Part shown: positions 15,868 through 23,347 of the stretch, in pieces
Layout: the number at the start of each line of letters is the position of its first letter
Numbering within the stretch: the stretch's first letter is position 1
IMG/VR virus record: IMGVR_UViG_3300048587_000703
Location: 1-30,540 of that record
DNA length: 30,540 bases
Source: a virus
Direction: 5' to 3' (one strand)
Position numbers and translations under genes: made by a program
Notes under the pieces: model-generated
The model's input: only the letters and a program-made list of their open reading frames with translations
Database searches by the model: none
Told to the model about the DNA's origin: nothing

Positions 15868-16752
15868 TCAGTTCAGCAGCGTCGGGCCACCGGGCGGCGC
15901 CGGTCCATACCTGACCGACGCGAAAAAGCGCTCCAAAATCGCGGACCACTCGGCGCTGCGCGCATCTGCCTCCGGGTCGTGCGCGAGGCGCCGCTCGCTC
16001 CCGCGCAGCAATGCGAACGCGGGGGTAGCGCTGTCGCTAGGCGCCAGGCAGTAGCGGGCGACCGAGGTGATCCGGAGCACCGTGCCGGCCGGGAATCGCG
16101 GATTGTCACGCGCCTCGTAAACGATCCTAGTCGGCACGCAGTTGGACCCCGGCAGCGGAGCACCGACCTCGCCATGCACAGTTCGGAAGCCCGGGCCGTG
16201 TTCCCAGACGAGCAGGCCCGGCGCACCGTCCGGGCGCGCATCGGTCGTGAGGCCGGCGCGCAGGTCGGCCTGGAGCGCCGCATGAAGCCCACCAAGATCG
16301 CGCAGATTCTCCGGCGGGATCACCGATGGACCGAGGGCGGCTGCGACGAGGAAAAAGGTATGGGCATACTCCGATGGTGTCGGCGGCCGGCCTGCACTGC
16401 GAAGCGCAACGATGTACGCGAAGTGATAGAATTTCGACGCATACGGCCCGTCCGGCACTTCGCACCAATGCGCGCCGGGCAGTTCCACCGTGACGACGGC
16501 AGGTGCTTCTCCGACGGTCCGTCCCGCGCCCGCGTCAGGGATGTAGCGCCCGCGCATATTGCGGCAAGCCGTCGCCGGGTCAGACACCTCGACCGCTGGC
16601 GTCGGGCTATCCTTCGATGCCGCGTCGCAGCCGACCAAGACGATCGGAAGGACGAAACCCATAGCGAAAGCGACGAGGCCGCCGCCGAGCCGCTCGCGGC
16701 AGAGTGCACTCAACCACCCGGGCAAACCGAATGAGTTCGATGGCCGATCCAT
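15868..16752 (-). CDS. Predicted lipoprotein of unknown function (phage cargo)
   Basis: ATG at 16752 has GAGGAGGG about 7 nt upstream. The product is 294 residues. Residues about 24-41 are hydrophobic and end in the lipobox LVGC (39-42), so Cys42 is the predicted lipidated residue. The long positively charged n-region before it is unusual. The mature part has several cysteines (CRNMRGRYIP, HWCEVPDG, SNCVPTR, RYCLAPSD) that could form disulfides, and a helical middle (HTFFLVAAALGPSVIPPENL). I do not recognise a family. Placed just upstream of the packaging genes and next to an IS remnant, it looks like a lysogenic-conversion or superinfection-exclusion gene; that is inference only. Confidence 0.65.
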   Translation of the reverse strand: MDRPSNSFGLPGWLSALCRERLGGGLVAFAMGFVLPIVLVGCDAASKDSPTPAVEVSDPATACRNMRGRYIPDAGAGRTVGEAPAVVTVELPGAHWCEVPDGPYASKFYHFAYIVALRSAGRPPTPSEYAHTFFLVAAALGPSVIPPENLRDLGGLHAALQADLRAGLTTDARPDGAPGLLVWEHGPGFRTVHGEVGAPLPGSNCVPTRIVYEARDNPRFPAGTVLRITSVARYCLAPSDSATPAFALLRGSERRLAHDPEADARSAEWSAILERFFASVRYGPAPPGGPTLLN

Positions 16753-16792
16753 GGCAGCCCTCCTCGACGAACCCTTATTCGACTCAGGATTC

Positions 16793-16822
16793 CTCAGATG
16801 GCCGGCCGATCCGGCCGCTGAG
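16793..16822 (-). terminator. Long hairpin upstream of the lipoprotein gene
   Basis: CTCAG (16793-16797), GGCCGG (16800-16805), loop CCGAT, CCGGCC (16811-16816) and CTGAG (16818-16822) form a stem of 6 plus 5 base pairs with a small internal bulge. On the transcribed strand it lies about 40 nt before the lipoprotein start. It could terminate transcription from the DUF3489 side or structure the leader. No T-run follows, so intrinsic termination is unproven. Confidence 0.35.
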
Positions 16823-17004
16823 CCAACAAACTATCGGCAATGCTGCATCGCCCGCAACGCTGACAGCGCTTCGATCACGCGCGCGCCGGGTCTGACCCCT
16901 CAGTGGTCGCCATCGGAGCGGAAATCGTGCACTATTGGTCGAAAGCTGCACGCAGTTCCCACGCTTGCAACCCGCGCGACCTTTCCCGACAGCAACGCTC
17001 AACA
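16823..17004. other. Gene-free stretch between lipoprotein hairpin and transposase remnant
   Basis: No open frame with a ribosome site is visible on either strand. The stretch probably holds further decayed insertion-sequence DNA downstream of the transposase remnant, and the promoter of the lipoprotein gene. I could not identify an IS terminal inverted repeat or a target-site duplication. Confidence 0.4.
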
Positions 17005-17217
17005 TCAGGCCAGTGATGGCGATGAACGGAGCGTTACGATTGCCGTTAGGATCTGCCCGAACAGCGAGCGCGGCACCCCGACCTCGGCTATCTGAAAGGC
17101 GATCGATCGGCCCTGCCGGATGATCTTGGCGCCGATCTTGAGCAACTCGCGAAAGTGCCGGGGACCGCGATGAGCCCCGGCGCCTGCGACGACCCCGGCC
17201 GCTGTGGCTGACGTGCG
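17005..17217 (-). pseudogene. IS1380-family transposase remnant (C-terminal fragment)
   Basis: Translation of the minus strand from 17160 gives RHFRELLKIGAKIIRQGRSI, then AFQIAEVGVPRSLFGQIL, ending at TGA 17005-17007. This matches the conserved C-terminal end of IS1380-family DDE transposases, which typically read like KIGAKVVRHGRYVTFQLAEVAVPR. In-frame sequence upstream to 17217 is Ala/Gly-rich and diverged. No start, no catalytic DDE residues and no visible terminal repeats remain, so this is a dead fragment marking an old insertion in the accessory block. The identification is from memory of the family motif. Confidence 0.7.
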
Positions 17218-18075
17218 TCAGGCCGGCAAGTGGTAGATCGTGTAGCTGCCCTTCGCCCCGGCCTTGTTGGGACCGACCATCCGCTCCCGCGACTTAACCT
17301 CGACCGCGTAGCCCTTCTTCTTCAGGCCGGCGAAGAAGCCGCGGACCGTGTGCTGCGCCCAGCCCGTGGCCTCGGCGATCTGCGCGACCGTGGCGCCCTC
17401 GGGCCGGCGCAGCATGGCCAGCACCTGCTCCTGCTTTGTGCCCTCCCGCGGCTTGCGCGGCGCGCCCGGATCCCGCGGCGTGCGGGCGGGCTTGCCGGCG
17501 AGCAGGGTGCGCAGCGCCTCCATCGGGGCATCGAGCGCGGCGATCATGTCCGTGGCGCGGTTGGCCTCGTCGTCCCAGGCGGCGAGGACCGCCGCGGCGG
17601 CGTCGCGAAGGCTGGTCCGCGGCGCGGCGGCGCGTGCCGCCAGGGCCTGGTCGAGCATCGCGATCTCCTCCGTCAGGGGCGCGGCCGGGGTGGCTTCGGG
17701 CGGCGGGCCGTCCTCACCCTGCGGCGCCGGCTCCTCCGCGCCCGTGCGCGCCGTGTCGGGCACGCTGCCCTCGATGCCCGAGCAGTCGGGCTCGCCGGCC
17801 TCCGCATCGCCCTCGTTCGGGTCGACGCCGATGGCACGCAGCCCCTCGTCGGTGATGCGCGCCACGACCCAGGTGCCGTCCTCATCATGGCGCCAACCCA
17901 GCCCGACATGCTCCCGCGGGGCGTTGATCTCGGTGAGCAGGTTGTTCTTGATCAGGCTGCGGAACACCGCGTTGCGGGCTGCGGCAGGCAAGCTCTTCGG
18001 CGCGCGGGCCAGCCCCATCTCGTGCTGCGCGGCAGCGCTGAGGATCACGCGCTGGGTATCGGAAAGCTTGGTCAT
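17218..18075 (-). CDS. DUF3489 domain protein (winged-helix, DNA-binding candidate)
   Basis: ATG at 18075 has GGAGA about 8 nt upstream. The 285-residue protein has an N-terminal winged-helix-like part (KLSDTQRVILSAAAQHEMG, AVFRSLIKNNLLTEI, RITDEGLRAIGVDP), an acidic Pro/Ala-rich linker, a helical middle, and a C-terminal DUF3489 part: REGTKQEQVLAMLRRPEG, ATVAQIAEATGWAQHTVRGF and FAGLKKKGYAVEVKSRE. The last is a helix-turn-helix with recognition helix near QHTVRGF. DUF3489 proteins are common in alphaproteobacteria and their phages; a regulatory or DNA-binding role is likely but undefined. The stop abuts the transposase remnant. Confidence 0.82.
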   Translation of the reverse strand: MTKLSDTQRVILSAAAQHEMGLARAPKSLPAAARNAVFRSLIKNNLLTEINAPREHVGLGWRHDEDGTWVVARITDEGLRAIGVDPNEGDAEAGEPDCSGIEGSVPDTARTGAEEPAPQGEDGPPPEATPAAPLTEEIAMLDQALAARAAAPRTSLRDAAAAVLAAWDDEANRATDMIAALDAPMEALRTLLAGKPARTPRDPGAPRKPREGTKQEQVLAMLRRPEGATVAQIAEATGWAQHTVRGFFAGLKKKGYAVEVKSRERMVGPNKAGAKGSYTIYHLPA

Positions 18076-18172
18076 CGTGGTGATCTCCGGTTCTGGGCGC
18101 CGGTCATCGGCCCCTACTGCCGGGAACCCCGCCGGCGTGGCCGGTCGGGGCGGTGCGAGAGTGGCCCGCGTC

Positions 18173-18206
18173 GGGTTCCCATCGCAGCAAGCTGCGATGG
18201 GGTCCC
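18173..18206 (-). terminator. Strong hairpin after the 78-residue gene
   Basis: The arms 18173-18188 and 18191-18206 match at 14 of 16 positions, with an 11-bp perfect core (CCCATCGCAGC / GCTGCGATGGG) and a 2-nt centre (4-nt loop if the last pair opens). It begins 1 nt after the stop of the small gene at 18208. No T-run follows on the minus strand, so it may act as an attenuator, RNA-stability element or extragenic palindrome rather than a classical terminator. Confidence 0.45.
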
Positions 18207-18207
18207 G

Positions 18208-18444
18208 TCAGGCTTCGTATTCGCCGCGGCGGAAATGCTGGTCCGCGATGTCCTTCAGCTTCGCGGTGGCATCCGAAAGCCAGGCGGCTTCGCCCCAAAG
18301 CACCGTCTCGGGATCCGCGCCGAAATGGTCCGAGCTGGCCCGGGTGAGTTCCGCGAGGAGGGCGTCGAATTCGGCCTTCTTCGCGAGGAAGGCGGCCAGG
18401 CTACGTTCCTGGTTGCGGGCGGCGCGGGCTTCGCGGTCAGTCAT
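18208..18444 (-). CDS. Small hypothetical protein (78 residues)
   Basis: ATG at 18444 with GGAGA about 7 nt upstream is clearly better than any longer start. The product, MTDREARAARNQERSLAAFL onward, is mostly charged helix in its N-terminal half, then SSDHFGADPETVLWGEAAWL and a C-terminal helix ending HFRRGEYEA. No membrane segment or known motif is seen, and I do not recognise a family. It precedes the DUF3489 gene in the same direction, separated by the 18173-18206 hairpin, and is divergent from the DUF429 gene. Confidence 0.6.
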   Translation of the reverse strand: MTDREARAARNQERSLAAFLAKKAEFDALLAELTRASSDHFGADPETVLWGEAAWLSDATAKLKDIADQHFRRGEYEA

Positions 18445-18680
18445 GCTGGTCTCCGTCTGTTGCTGCAGGGCATCCCCTGCGGGTGACGGACCATTCGCGC
18501 TGTGCCGCGCACGAGCCAAGCAAGATGCGGCGTTATGCGATTGCTATGTTTCGGCGGTCTGGATCACATCATGATCCGCAGCGCCGCATCCCGATTGGAC
18601 ACCTGCGAAGGCGTAATTCTAACCCATCGCGCCATGGCAAAGCGCGGTCTAGCCTCGCGCCCAACCGGCGAGGATCTCCT

Positions 18681-19457
18681 GTGTCAGCGACCCCGATCTA
18701 TCTCGGCATCGATGTGGCCTGTGCCAGCAAAAAGCGATTGCCGATCTGCGCGGCGGCACTCGGAAGCACGATCGAGCCGCTGGACATCCCAGCGCCCCTG
18801 CTGCGTCTCATCCCGCGCGGCAGAGGCAACCGAGAGATCACGGAAGTCGCGCCGTTCCGAGATGCCGCGCGTGGCGTTGCACGAGCAATTGGCCAGATCG
18901 CCTGTGAGATGGGGTGGCGCATTGAACGCATTGCCATCGATGCCCCTGCGGCGCCTCCGAAAGCAGGCGCTCGTGCATCCGAGGCTGAGCTCGGGCGCTG
19001 CGGCTTATCGTCCTTCCGAACACCTGCAGCACCCGATTGGATCGGCATACGCGAGGCCTGCATTCGACATCTCGATGGGGGCGGCTCTTTGGCTAAGCTC
19101 CCGCATGCCAACAAGATCTGGATGATGTTTGGCTTCGAGATGTTTGCCAGTCTGCGAGAGGAAAGCGCAGCGGAGGTCATCGAAGTCTACCCATTTGCGA
19201 TCGTCCGAGCGCTTCTCCCGTCGTGTGAGCACAAATCGACGGAACAGGGCTACCGAGATCAACTCGCAGCGGTCGCGTTTCGTACCGGCTGGGATCCTGA
19301 CCGGTTGGAAGGGCGGCTGAAAGGATCCGTGGCCGGGAGCCGGCACGACCGCTTGGACGCATTCATGGCCGCCTGGGTGGCGAGCCTGCCGCCCGGAGCT
19401 CGGCGAACATATGGCGATGCCCAAAAACCCGATGATTCGATCTGGGTACCCGTGTAG
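18681..19457 (+). CDS. DUF429 family protein (RNase H-fold nuclease candidate)
   Basis: GTG at 18681, 6 nt after AGGA, gives 258 residues starting VSATPIYLGIDVACASKK. Longer starts back to 18483 lack ribosome sites and give Arg-rich, noncoding-like sequence. Conserved pieces fit DUF429: GIDVA near the N terminus, RIERIAIDAPAAPPKAG, EVIEVYPFAIVRALLP and SRHDRLDAFMAAWVAS near the C terminus. The acidic residues (Asp in GIDVA, Asp in AIDAP, Glu/Tyr in EVYP, Asp in HDRLDA) are laid out as in RNase H-like nucleases. It lies on the plus strand against all neighbours, is less GC-rich than them, and ends 60 bp from the convergent methyltransferase gene. This is the position of a phage cargo gene. Activity and substrate are unknown. 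Confidence 0.72.
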   Translation: MSATPIYLGIDVACASKKRLPICAAALGSTIEPLDIPAPLLRLIPRGRGNREITEVAPFRDAARGVARAIGQIACEMGWRIERIAIDAPAAPPKAGARASEAELGRCGLSSFRTPAAPDWIGIREACIRHLDGGGSLAKLPHANKIWMMFGFEMFASLREESAAEVIEVYPFAIVRALLPSCEHKSTEQGYRDQLAAVAFRTGWDPDRLEGRLKGSVAGSRHDRLDAFMAAWVASLPPGARRTYGDAQKPDDSIWVPV

Positions 19458-19517
19458 CGCTTTGCCCTTCCTGGGCGTGTCGGAACCTGATCTTTGGACT
19501 GTGGCTGTTCCAGTCGC

Positions 19518-20765
19518 CTACGCCATTGTGACCGCGCAGCGCTCTGCGGTGATATCGGAAAAGCAGCGGTCATCGCCCTCCAGCACGGCTGCTCCGCCCG
19601 TCGTGTCCTGCCAGCGCCGCACGATGACATCGGCATAGGCGGGATCGATCTCCAGCAGCACGGCGCGCCGCCCCGTGCGCTCCGCCGCGATCATCGTCGT
19701 GCCCGAGCCGCCGAAGCAGTCCAGCACCGTATCGCGCGGCTTGCTGCTGTTGTGCATGGCGCGCTCGACCAGCGCCACCGGCTTCATGGTCGGGTGCAGG
19801 TCGTTGCGCGCCGGCTTGTCGAAGTGCCAGACGTTCCCCTGGTCGCGAGCGCCGCACCAGTAGTGCTGCGCGCCAGCCTTCCAGCCGTAGAGCATCGCTT
19901 CGAACTGCTGGTGGTAGTCGGCGTGGCCGAGCGCGAAGGTGTTCTTCGCCCAGATGATGGTGCTCGACCATTTGCCGCCCGCCTCCTGCCAGACGCGGTG
20001 CAGCGTCGGCCATTCGGAGGAGGACATGCAGACGTAGCAGGCGCCCTTGGTCACGGAGAGCAGGTTGGCCAGCGCGGGACGGAGGAATTCTGGGAAACCA
20101 CCGCCGAGCGCGTCATTCGCGATGGTCATCTTGGCGGCGGTGCCGCCCTCATAGGCGACATTGTAGGGCGGATCGACGAAGCCCATGTCGGCAAGGTGCC
20201 CGGCGCCGAGGGCGCGCTGCACATCCTCGATCCGGGTGGCGTCGCCGCAAAGAAGGCGGTGTTCCCCACAGCGCCAGAGATAGCCGGTGCGCGTGACGGG
20301 AACGACGGGCGGCGGCGGGGCGTCGTCGGCATCATCGCCGAGGCCGGCATCGGCAGCCGCCAGCAGCCGGTCGAGCTCCATCCCGGAGAAGCCAAGCACG
20401 TCCAGGTCGACCACTGCCTCATCGCGGATGCGGGCGATCTCCGCGGCGAGCAGCGCCTCATCCCAGCCCGAGTTCAGCGCGATCTGGTTGTCGGCCAGGC
20501 GCAGGGCACGCGCCTGCGCAGGGGAGAGATGGCCGAGCCGTAGCACCGGCACGGAGGCGAGGCCCAGCTGCTTCGCCGCCATGACGCGGCCGTGGCCGGC
20601 GATCAGCACGCCCTCGGCATCGACCAGCACCGGATTCACGAAGCCGAACTCAGCAATGGAGGCGGCGATCTGCGCCACCTGCGCCGCCGAATGCGTGCGC
20701 GCGTTCTCGGCATACGGGACCAGCCCCGCTACCGGCAGGCTGCTCACCACGAGATCAAGCTGCAT
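19518..20765 (-). CDS. ParB-domain DNA methyltransferase (DPPY type)
   Basis: ATG at 20765, 9 nt after GGAGG, gives 415 residues; longer starts fall inside the upstream gene. Residues 1-100 form a ParB/sulfiredoxin-like domain (VPYAENARTHS, LIAGHGRVMAAKQLG, LRLADNQIA). Residues about 160-385 form an amino-methyltransferase with GFVDPPYNVAYEG (motif IV, DPPY 198-201) before CFGGSGTTM (motif I, 350-358), the beta-class order, which methylates adenine N6 or cytosine N4. It overlaps the 3' end of the next methyltransferase, so both are co-expressed. No restriction enzyme gene is near, so it is an orphan enzyme, probably masking phage DNA from host restriction. The target site cannot be read from sequence. 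Confidence 0.88.
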   Translation of the reverse strand: MQLDLVVSSLPVAGLVPYAENARTHSAAQVAQIAASIAEFGFVNPVLVDAEGVLIAGHGRVMAAKQLGLASVPVLRLGHLSPAQARALRLADNQIALNSGWDEALLAAEIARIRDEAVVDLDVLGFSGMELDRLLAAADAGLGDDADDAPPPPVVPVTRTGYLWRCGEHRLLCGDATRIEDVQRALGAGHLADMGFVDPPYNVAYEGGTAAKMTIANDALGGGFPEFLRPALANLLSVTKGACYVCMSSSEWPTLHRVWQEAGGKWSSTIIWAKNTFALGHADYHQQFEAMLYGWKAGAQHYWCGARDQGNVWHFDKPARNDLHPTMKPVALVERAMHNSSKPRDTVLDCFGGSGTTMIAAERTGRRAVLLEIDPAYADVIVRRWQDTTGGAAVLEGDDRCFSDITAERCAVTMA

Positions 20766-22224
20766 CGGCGGTGACCTCCTGCCTCGCCGCAGCGATGGCG
20801 TCGTAATCGCGACCGTCATCGGCCAGCGTCACCGGCAGATCCGGATGCAGCATCCGCCATCGGGCGATCGCCAGGTCGACATAGGCCGGCGCCAGTTCGA
20901 TCGCGCGAACGCGGCGAGCGGTGCGCTGGCCGGCCAGGATGGTGGTGCCCGAACCACCGAACGGCTCGAACACCACCTCGCCATCGTCGGTGTAGCTGCG
21001 CATCAGGAACTCTGGCAGCACCACCGGGAACACCGCGGGGTGCTCCGTCTCGATGCCACGCCCCTTGTGGCGGGTCAGGCGCAGCACGTTGTCTGGGATC
21101 CGGAAGTCCTGCACCGGCAGGCCGGCATGCTGGTACTCGGAGATGGTCCCATCCGCCGCGCGCAGGCCGCTGCCCTTGTTCGGCGTGCCGGCCCATTTAC
21201 ACGGCACGATCTTGTTGGCCTGCCGCGGCTGGCGGTTGAAGTGGAAGACCAATTCGAAGGCGGGCGCGAGCCGCCCGTTCCAGTCGCCGGGCAGGCCGGG
21301 GCCCTGATCCCAGGTGTAGAGCCCGAAGCGCCGCCAGCCGCGGGCGCGCATCCAGTCGAGCCAGCCGGCCCAATAGGGCTGCCATTCATTGTCGCGATGG
21401 ATCAGGCCGAGGTTCACCAGCACCTGGCCATCGGTCCGCATGCCCGCGTCGAGGTGCTGGAATACGCCCTGCATCAGGGCATCCCAGTCCGTGACACCGC
21501 CGGTGGTGTAGTCGCGCTGGTTTCCATAAGGCGGCGACGTGAAGAGCAGCGCCGCGCGGTCGTCGCCCATCGCGCGCAACACCGAGGCAGCGTCGGTGCT
21601 GTCGCCGCATAGCAGCCGATGTTCACCGAGCAGCCACAGATCGCCGGGGCGGGTGACGGCTTGGCGCGGCGGTTCTGGCTCGGCATCGGCGGGGTCTTCC
21701 GCCGGCGCATCATTCGTCGCCGCCGCGCCAGCCGCTCCGCCCTCCTCGGCGGGATCCGCGGACAGAGCCTCGGGCGCGTCGCCGTCGGACACGGCATCTC
21801 CAGCCGCCGCGAGGATGTCCGCGAGCTCATCCGCCGAGAAGCCGAGCGCGCCGAGGTCGATCTCCTGCGTCGCCTGCACCGCGGCGAGCGCATCGCGCAG
21901 CAGCGCCTGGTCCCAAGTCGCGTTCTCCGCGATACGATTGTCGGCGAGCCGCAGCGCCTCCTTCTGCGCCGCGGAAAGATGCCGCAGCACGATGGTCGGT
22001 ACCTTCTCGATGCCGAGCGCCGACGCCGCCTCGAGCCGGCCGTGGCCGGCGATCAGCACGCCGTCCTCATCGACCAGCAGCGGGTTGGTGAAGCCGAAGG
22101 CCAGCATGCTGGCCTTGATCTGCTCTAGCTGCTCGGCGCTGTGGACGCGGGCGTTGCCGGCATGCGGGCGCAGTTCCGCCACCGGACGCAGCAGGATCTT
22201 CGCCGCCATCCAGGGGAGCGTCAT
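20755..22224 (-). CDS. ParB-domain DNA methyltransferase (SPPY type)
   Basis: ATG at 22224 gives 489 residues; the ribosome site is weak (GGATGG about 6 nt upstream). The ParB-like part is residues 1-105 (RPHAGNARVHSAEQL, LIAGHGRLEAASALG, LRLADNRIAE). An acidic Ala-rich linker (about 140-190) precedes the methyltransferase part with LLFTSPPYGNQRDY (SPPY 230-233) and PFGGSGTTI (421-429). SPPY is common in cytosine-N4 enzymes; the order is again beta class. The gene overlaps the DPPY enzyme gene by 11 bp. The two share the ParB half closely but differ in the target half, pointing to duplication followed by divergence or domain exchange. Confidence 0.88.
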   Translation of the reverse strand: MTLPWMAAKILLRPVAELRPHAGNARVHSAEQLEQIKASMLAFGFTNPLLVDEDGVLIAGHGRLEAASALGIEKVPTIVLRHLSAAQKEALRLADNRIAENATWDQALLRDALAAVQATQEIDLGALGFSADELADILAAAGDAVSDGDAPEALSADPAEEGGAAGAAATNDAPAEDPADAEPEPPRQAVTRPGDLWLLGEHRLLCGDSTDAASVLRAMGDDRAALLFTSPPYGNQRDYTTGGVTDWDALMQGVFQHLDAGMRTDGQVLVNLGLIHRDNEWQPYWAGWLDWMRARGWRRFGLYTWDQGPGLPGDWNGRLAPAFELVFHFNRQPRQANKIVPCKWAGTPNKGSGLRAADGTISEYQHAGLPVQDFRIPDNVLRLTRHKGRGIETEHPAVFPVVLPEFLMRSYTDDGEVVFEPFGGSGTTILAGQRTARRVRAIELAPAYVDLAIARWRMLHPDLPVTLADDGRDYDAIAAARQEVTADAA

Positions 22225-22572
22225 GATGCCATCCGGTTTGCAGGAGGTTTGCAGGGCCGCGGCGCGGCGTTGGTTTGCAGCTAACGGTTTGAAGCGGCTC
22301 GGAAAGGCTGCAAACTGCAAACCATATTTCCGGCCTGGCGCTAGCGACCTTGCGCGCTTCCGCCCCCCGCATACAGCGGGGCCAGGAAGGACCCTGCGGC
22401 TCGAAAGCCACTGTCTCGATTGAGCCGCAGCGTGGCTGCTCAGCCACTCAGCCACGGCGCTCTCGCACCTTCTCTACGTGTCCTGACTCTACCCTTATCG
22501 ATTTCGGTGCCGCCATGGGGTCAATTGTAACAGCGTGACCGAGGCGATGCAGAGCGCCCCGGCCACGCTGCA
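22225..22572. other. Leader/intergenic region with paired GGTTTGCAG repeats
   Basis: This 348-bp gene-free region separates the DUF6456-like stop from the SPPY methyltransferase start. It holds GGTTTGCAG at 22235-22243, 22246-22254 and 22271-22279, a variant GGTTTGAAG at 22285-22293, and inverted copies CTGCAAA at 22307-22313 and CTGCAAACC at 22314-22322. They lie between a candidate promoter (22494-22524) and the gene, about 10-100 nt upstream of the ATG. They could be operators, an RNA structure or a second origin-like array. The remainder (22323-22490) shows GC-rich short palindromes and no gene. Confidence 0.55.
22494..22524 (-). promoter_or_regulatory. Candidate promoter of the methyltransferase operon
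   Basis: The minus strand has TTGACC (22524-22519), a 19-nt spacer and GATAAG (22499-22494). The -35 matches TTGACA at 5 of 6 positions and the -10 matches TATAAT at 4 of 6. The 19-nt spacer is longer than ideal. It lies in the only long gap upstream of the two methyltransferase genes. Confidence 0.35.
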
Positions 22573-23127
22573 TCACGCTGCCTTAGCCCGCGGCATCAGG
22601 CCGAAGTGCATGGCCAGCGTACCGAGCGTGCCGACCAGGATGCCCTGGCCGACAGGGCCATGCACCGTCCGTCCTGCCCAGCCCTGGCGCATCGACCATT
22701 CGCGCACCGAGAACTCCAGGCCGACGACGAACCATGCGCAGGAGCCGCAGGGGCTTTCGTGCCCACCGAGCAGATCCAACGCCGCCGCAACACGGCGCCG
22801 GGCCTCGACCTGCATGGTGGAGAGCGTATCGACGCGCGAGCCAGGGATGCGTAGAAGCTGCGACGTCGACATGCTGTCGAAGCAGGCGGCGCGGAACAAC
22901 CCGCGGAAGATCTCACCCGCTTCGTGCATCTGCGGCGTGATACTGCCACTGGCCAGCATCATGCCCATCGTGTCCACGGCGCGGCGATGCTGAACGGGCG
23001 TGCCGGTCTCGGGATCCGCGTCGCGGATCGGCTCGCCGAAGCCACCATGCTGCAGCCGCCACTTCGACGGCTTCGCCAGATCGCCGTCCTTCGCCTTCGA
23101 CGTCTTGGTCTTGCGCTTACCGGCCAT
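22573..23127 (-). CDS. DUF6456-like phage protein
   Basis: ATG at 23127 is preceded by GGGGAGA at about 7 nt and gives 184 residues starting MAGKRKTKTSKAKDGDLAKP. After the Lys-rich start come WRLQHGGFGEPIRDADPETG, HRRAVDTMGMMLASGSITPQ, MHEAGEIFRGLFRAACFD and GRTVHGPVGQGILVGTLGTL. The RxDxxTGxP, HRAVDTLxxMLxxGxI and AGExFRxxF patterns match the DUF6456-type domain found in alphaproteobacterial regulators and phage proteins. The basic N terminus suggests nucleic-acid binding. It overlaps the 76-residue gene upstream by 11 bp, so it is translated with the recombination genes. Function is unknown. Confidence 0.65.
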   Translation of the reverse strand: MAGKRKTKTSKAKDGDLAKPSKWRLQHGGFGEPIRDADPETGTPVQHRRAVDTMGMMLASGSITPQMHEAGEIFRGLFRAACFDSMSTSQLLRIPGSRVDTLSTMQVEARRRVAAALDLLGGHESPCGSCAWFVVGLEFSVREWSMRQGWAGRTVHGPVGQGILVGTLGTLAMHFGLMPRAKAA

Positions 23128-23347
23128 GGTGGTTCTCCCCGCTGCGACGCCCCCAGCGCCGATTGGCTTCGTTGGTGATGGCCTGACGGAGCCAGTCGTC
23201 GTTGATCTCGGCGACAGGCAGCGCGGCCACGCCGTGCCGATGCCAGGCAGCCGCACGCATGGCGTTCACCTCGCTGTCGTTGGTCGGGCTGCGCGTGCCG
23301 CGGTCCAGGCAGGAGCGCGGCGGCTGCGGTGCGCCGTGCATGCTCAT
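23117..23347 (-). CDS. Small hypothetical protein (76 residues) between resolvase and DUF6456-like genes
   Basis: ATG at 23347 overlaps the RuvC-like stop as ATGA and the stop overlaps the next gene, so the frame is locked into the coupled operon. The sequence starts MSMHGAPQPPRSCLDRG and its second half, AEINDDWLRQAITNEANRRW, is a plausible helix followed by a basic end (GRRSGENHHGR). I do not recognise a family. The evidence for reality is the exact fit between two coupled genes; no independent ribosome site is obvious. Confidence 0.5.
   Translation of the reverse strand: MSMHGAPQPPRSCLDRGTRSPTNDSEVNAMRAAAWHRHGVAALPVAEINDDWLRQAITNEANRRWGRRSGENHHGR

Noticed and set aside
19518-22224. Plasmid-type ParB partition genes
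   Set aside because: The ParB-like parts are fused to methyltransferases and there is no ParA gene or centromere beside them.
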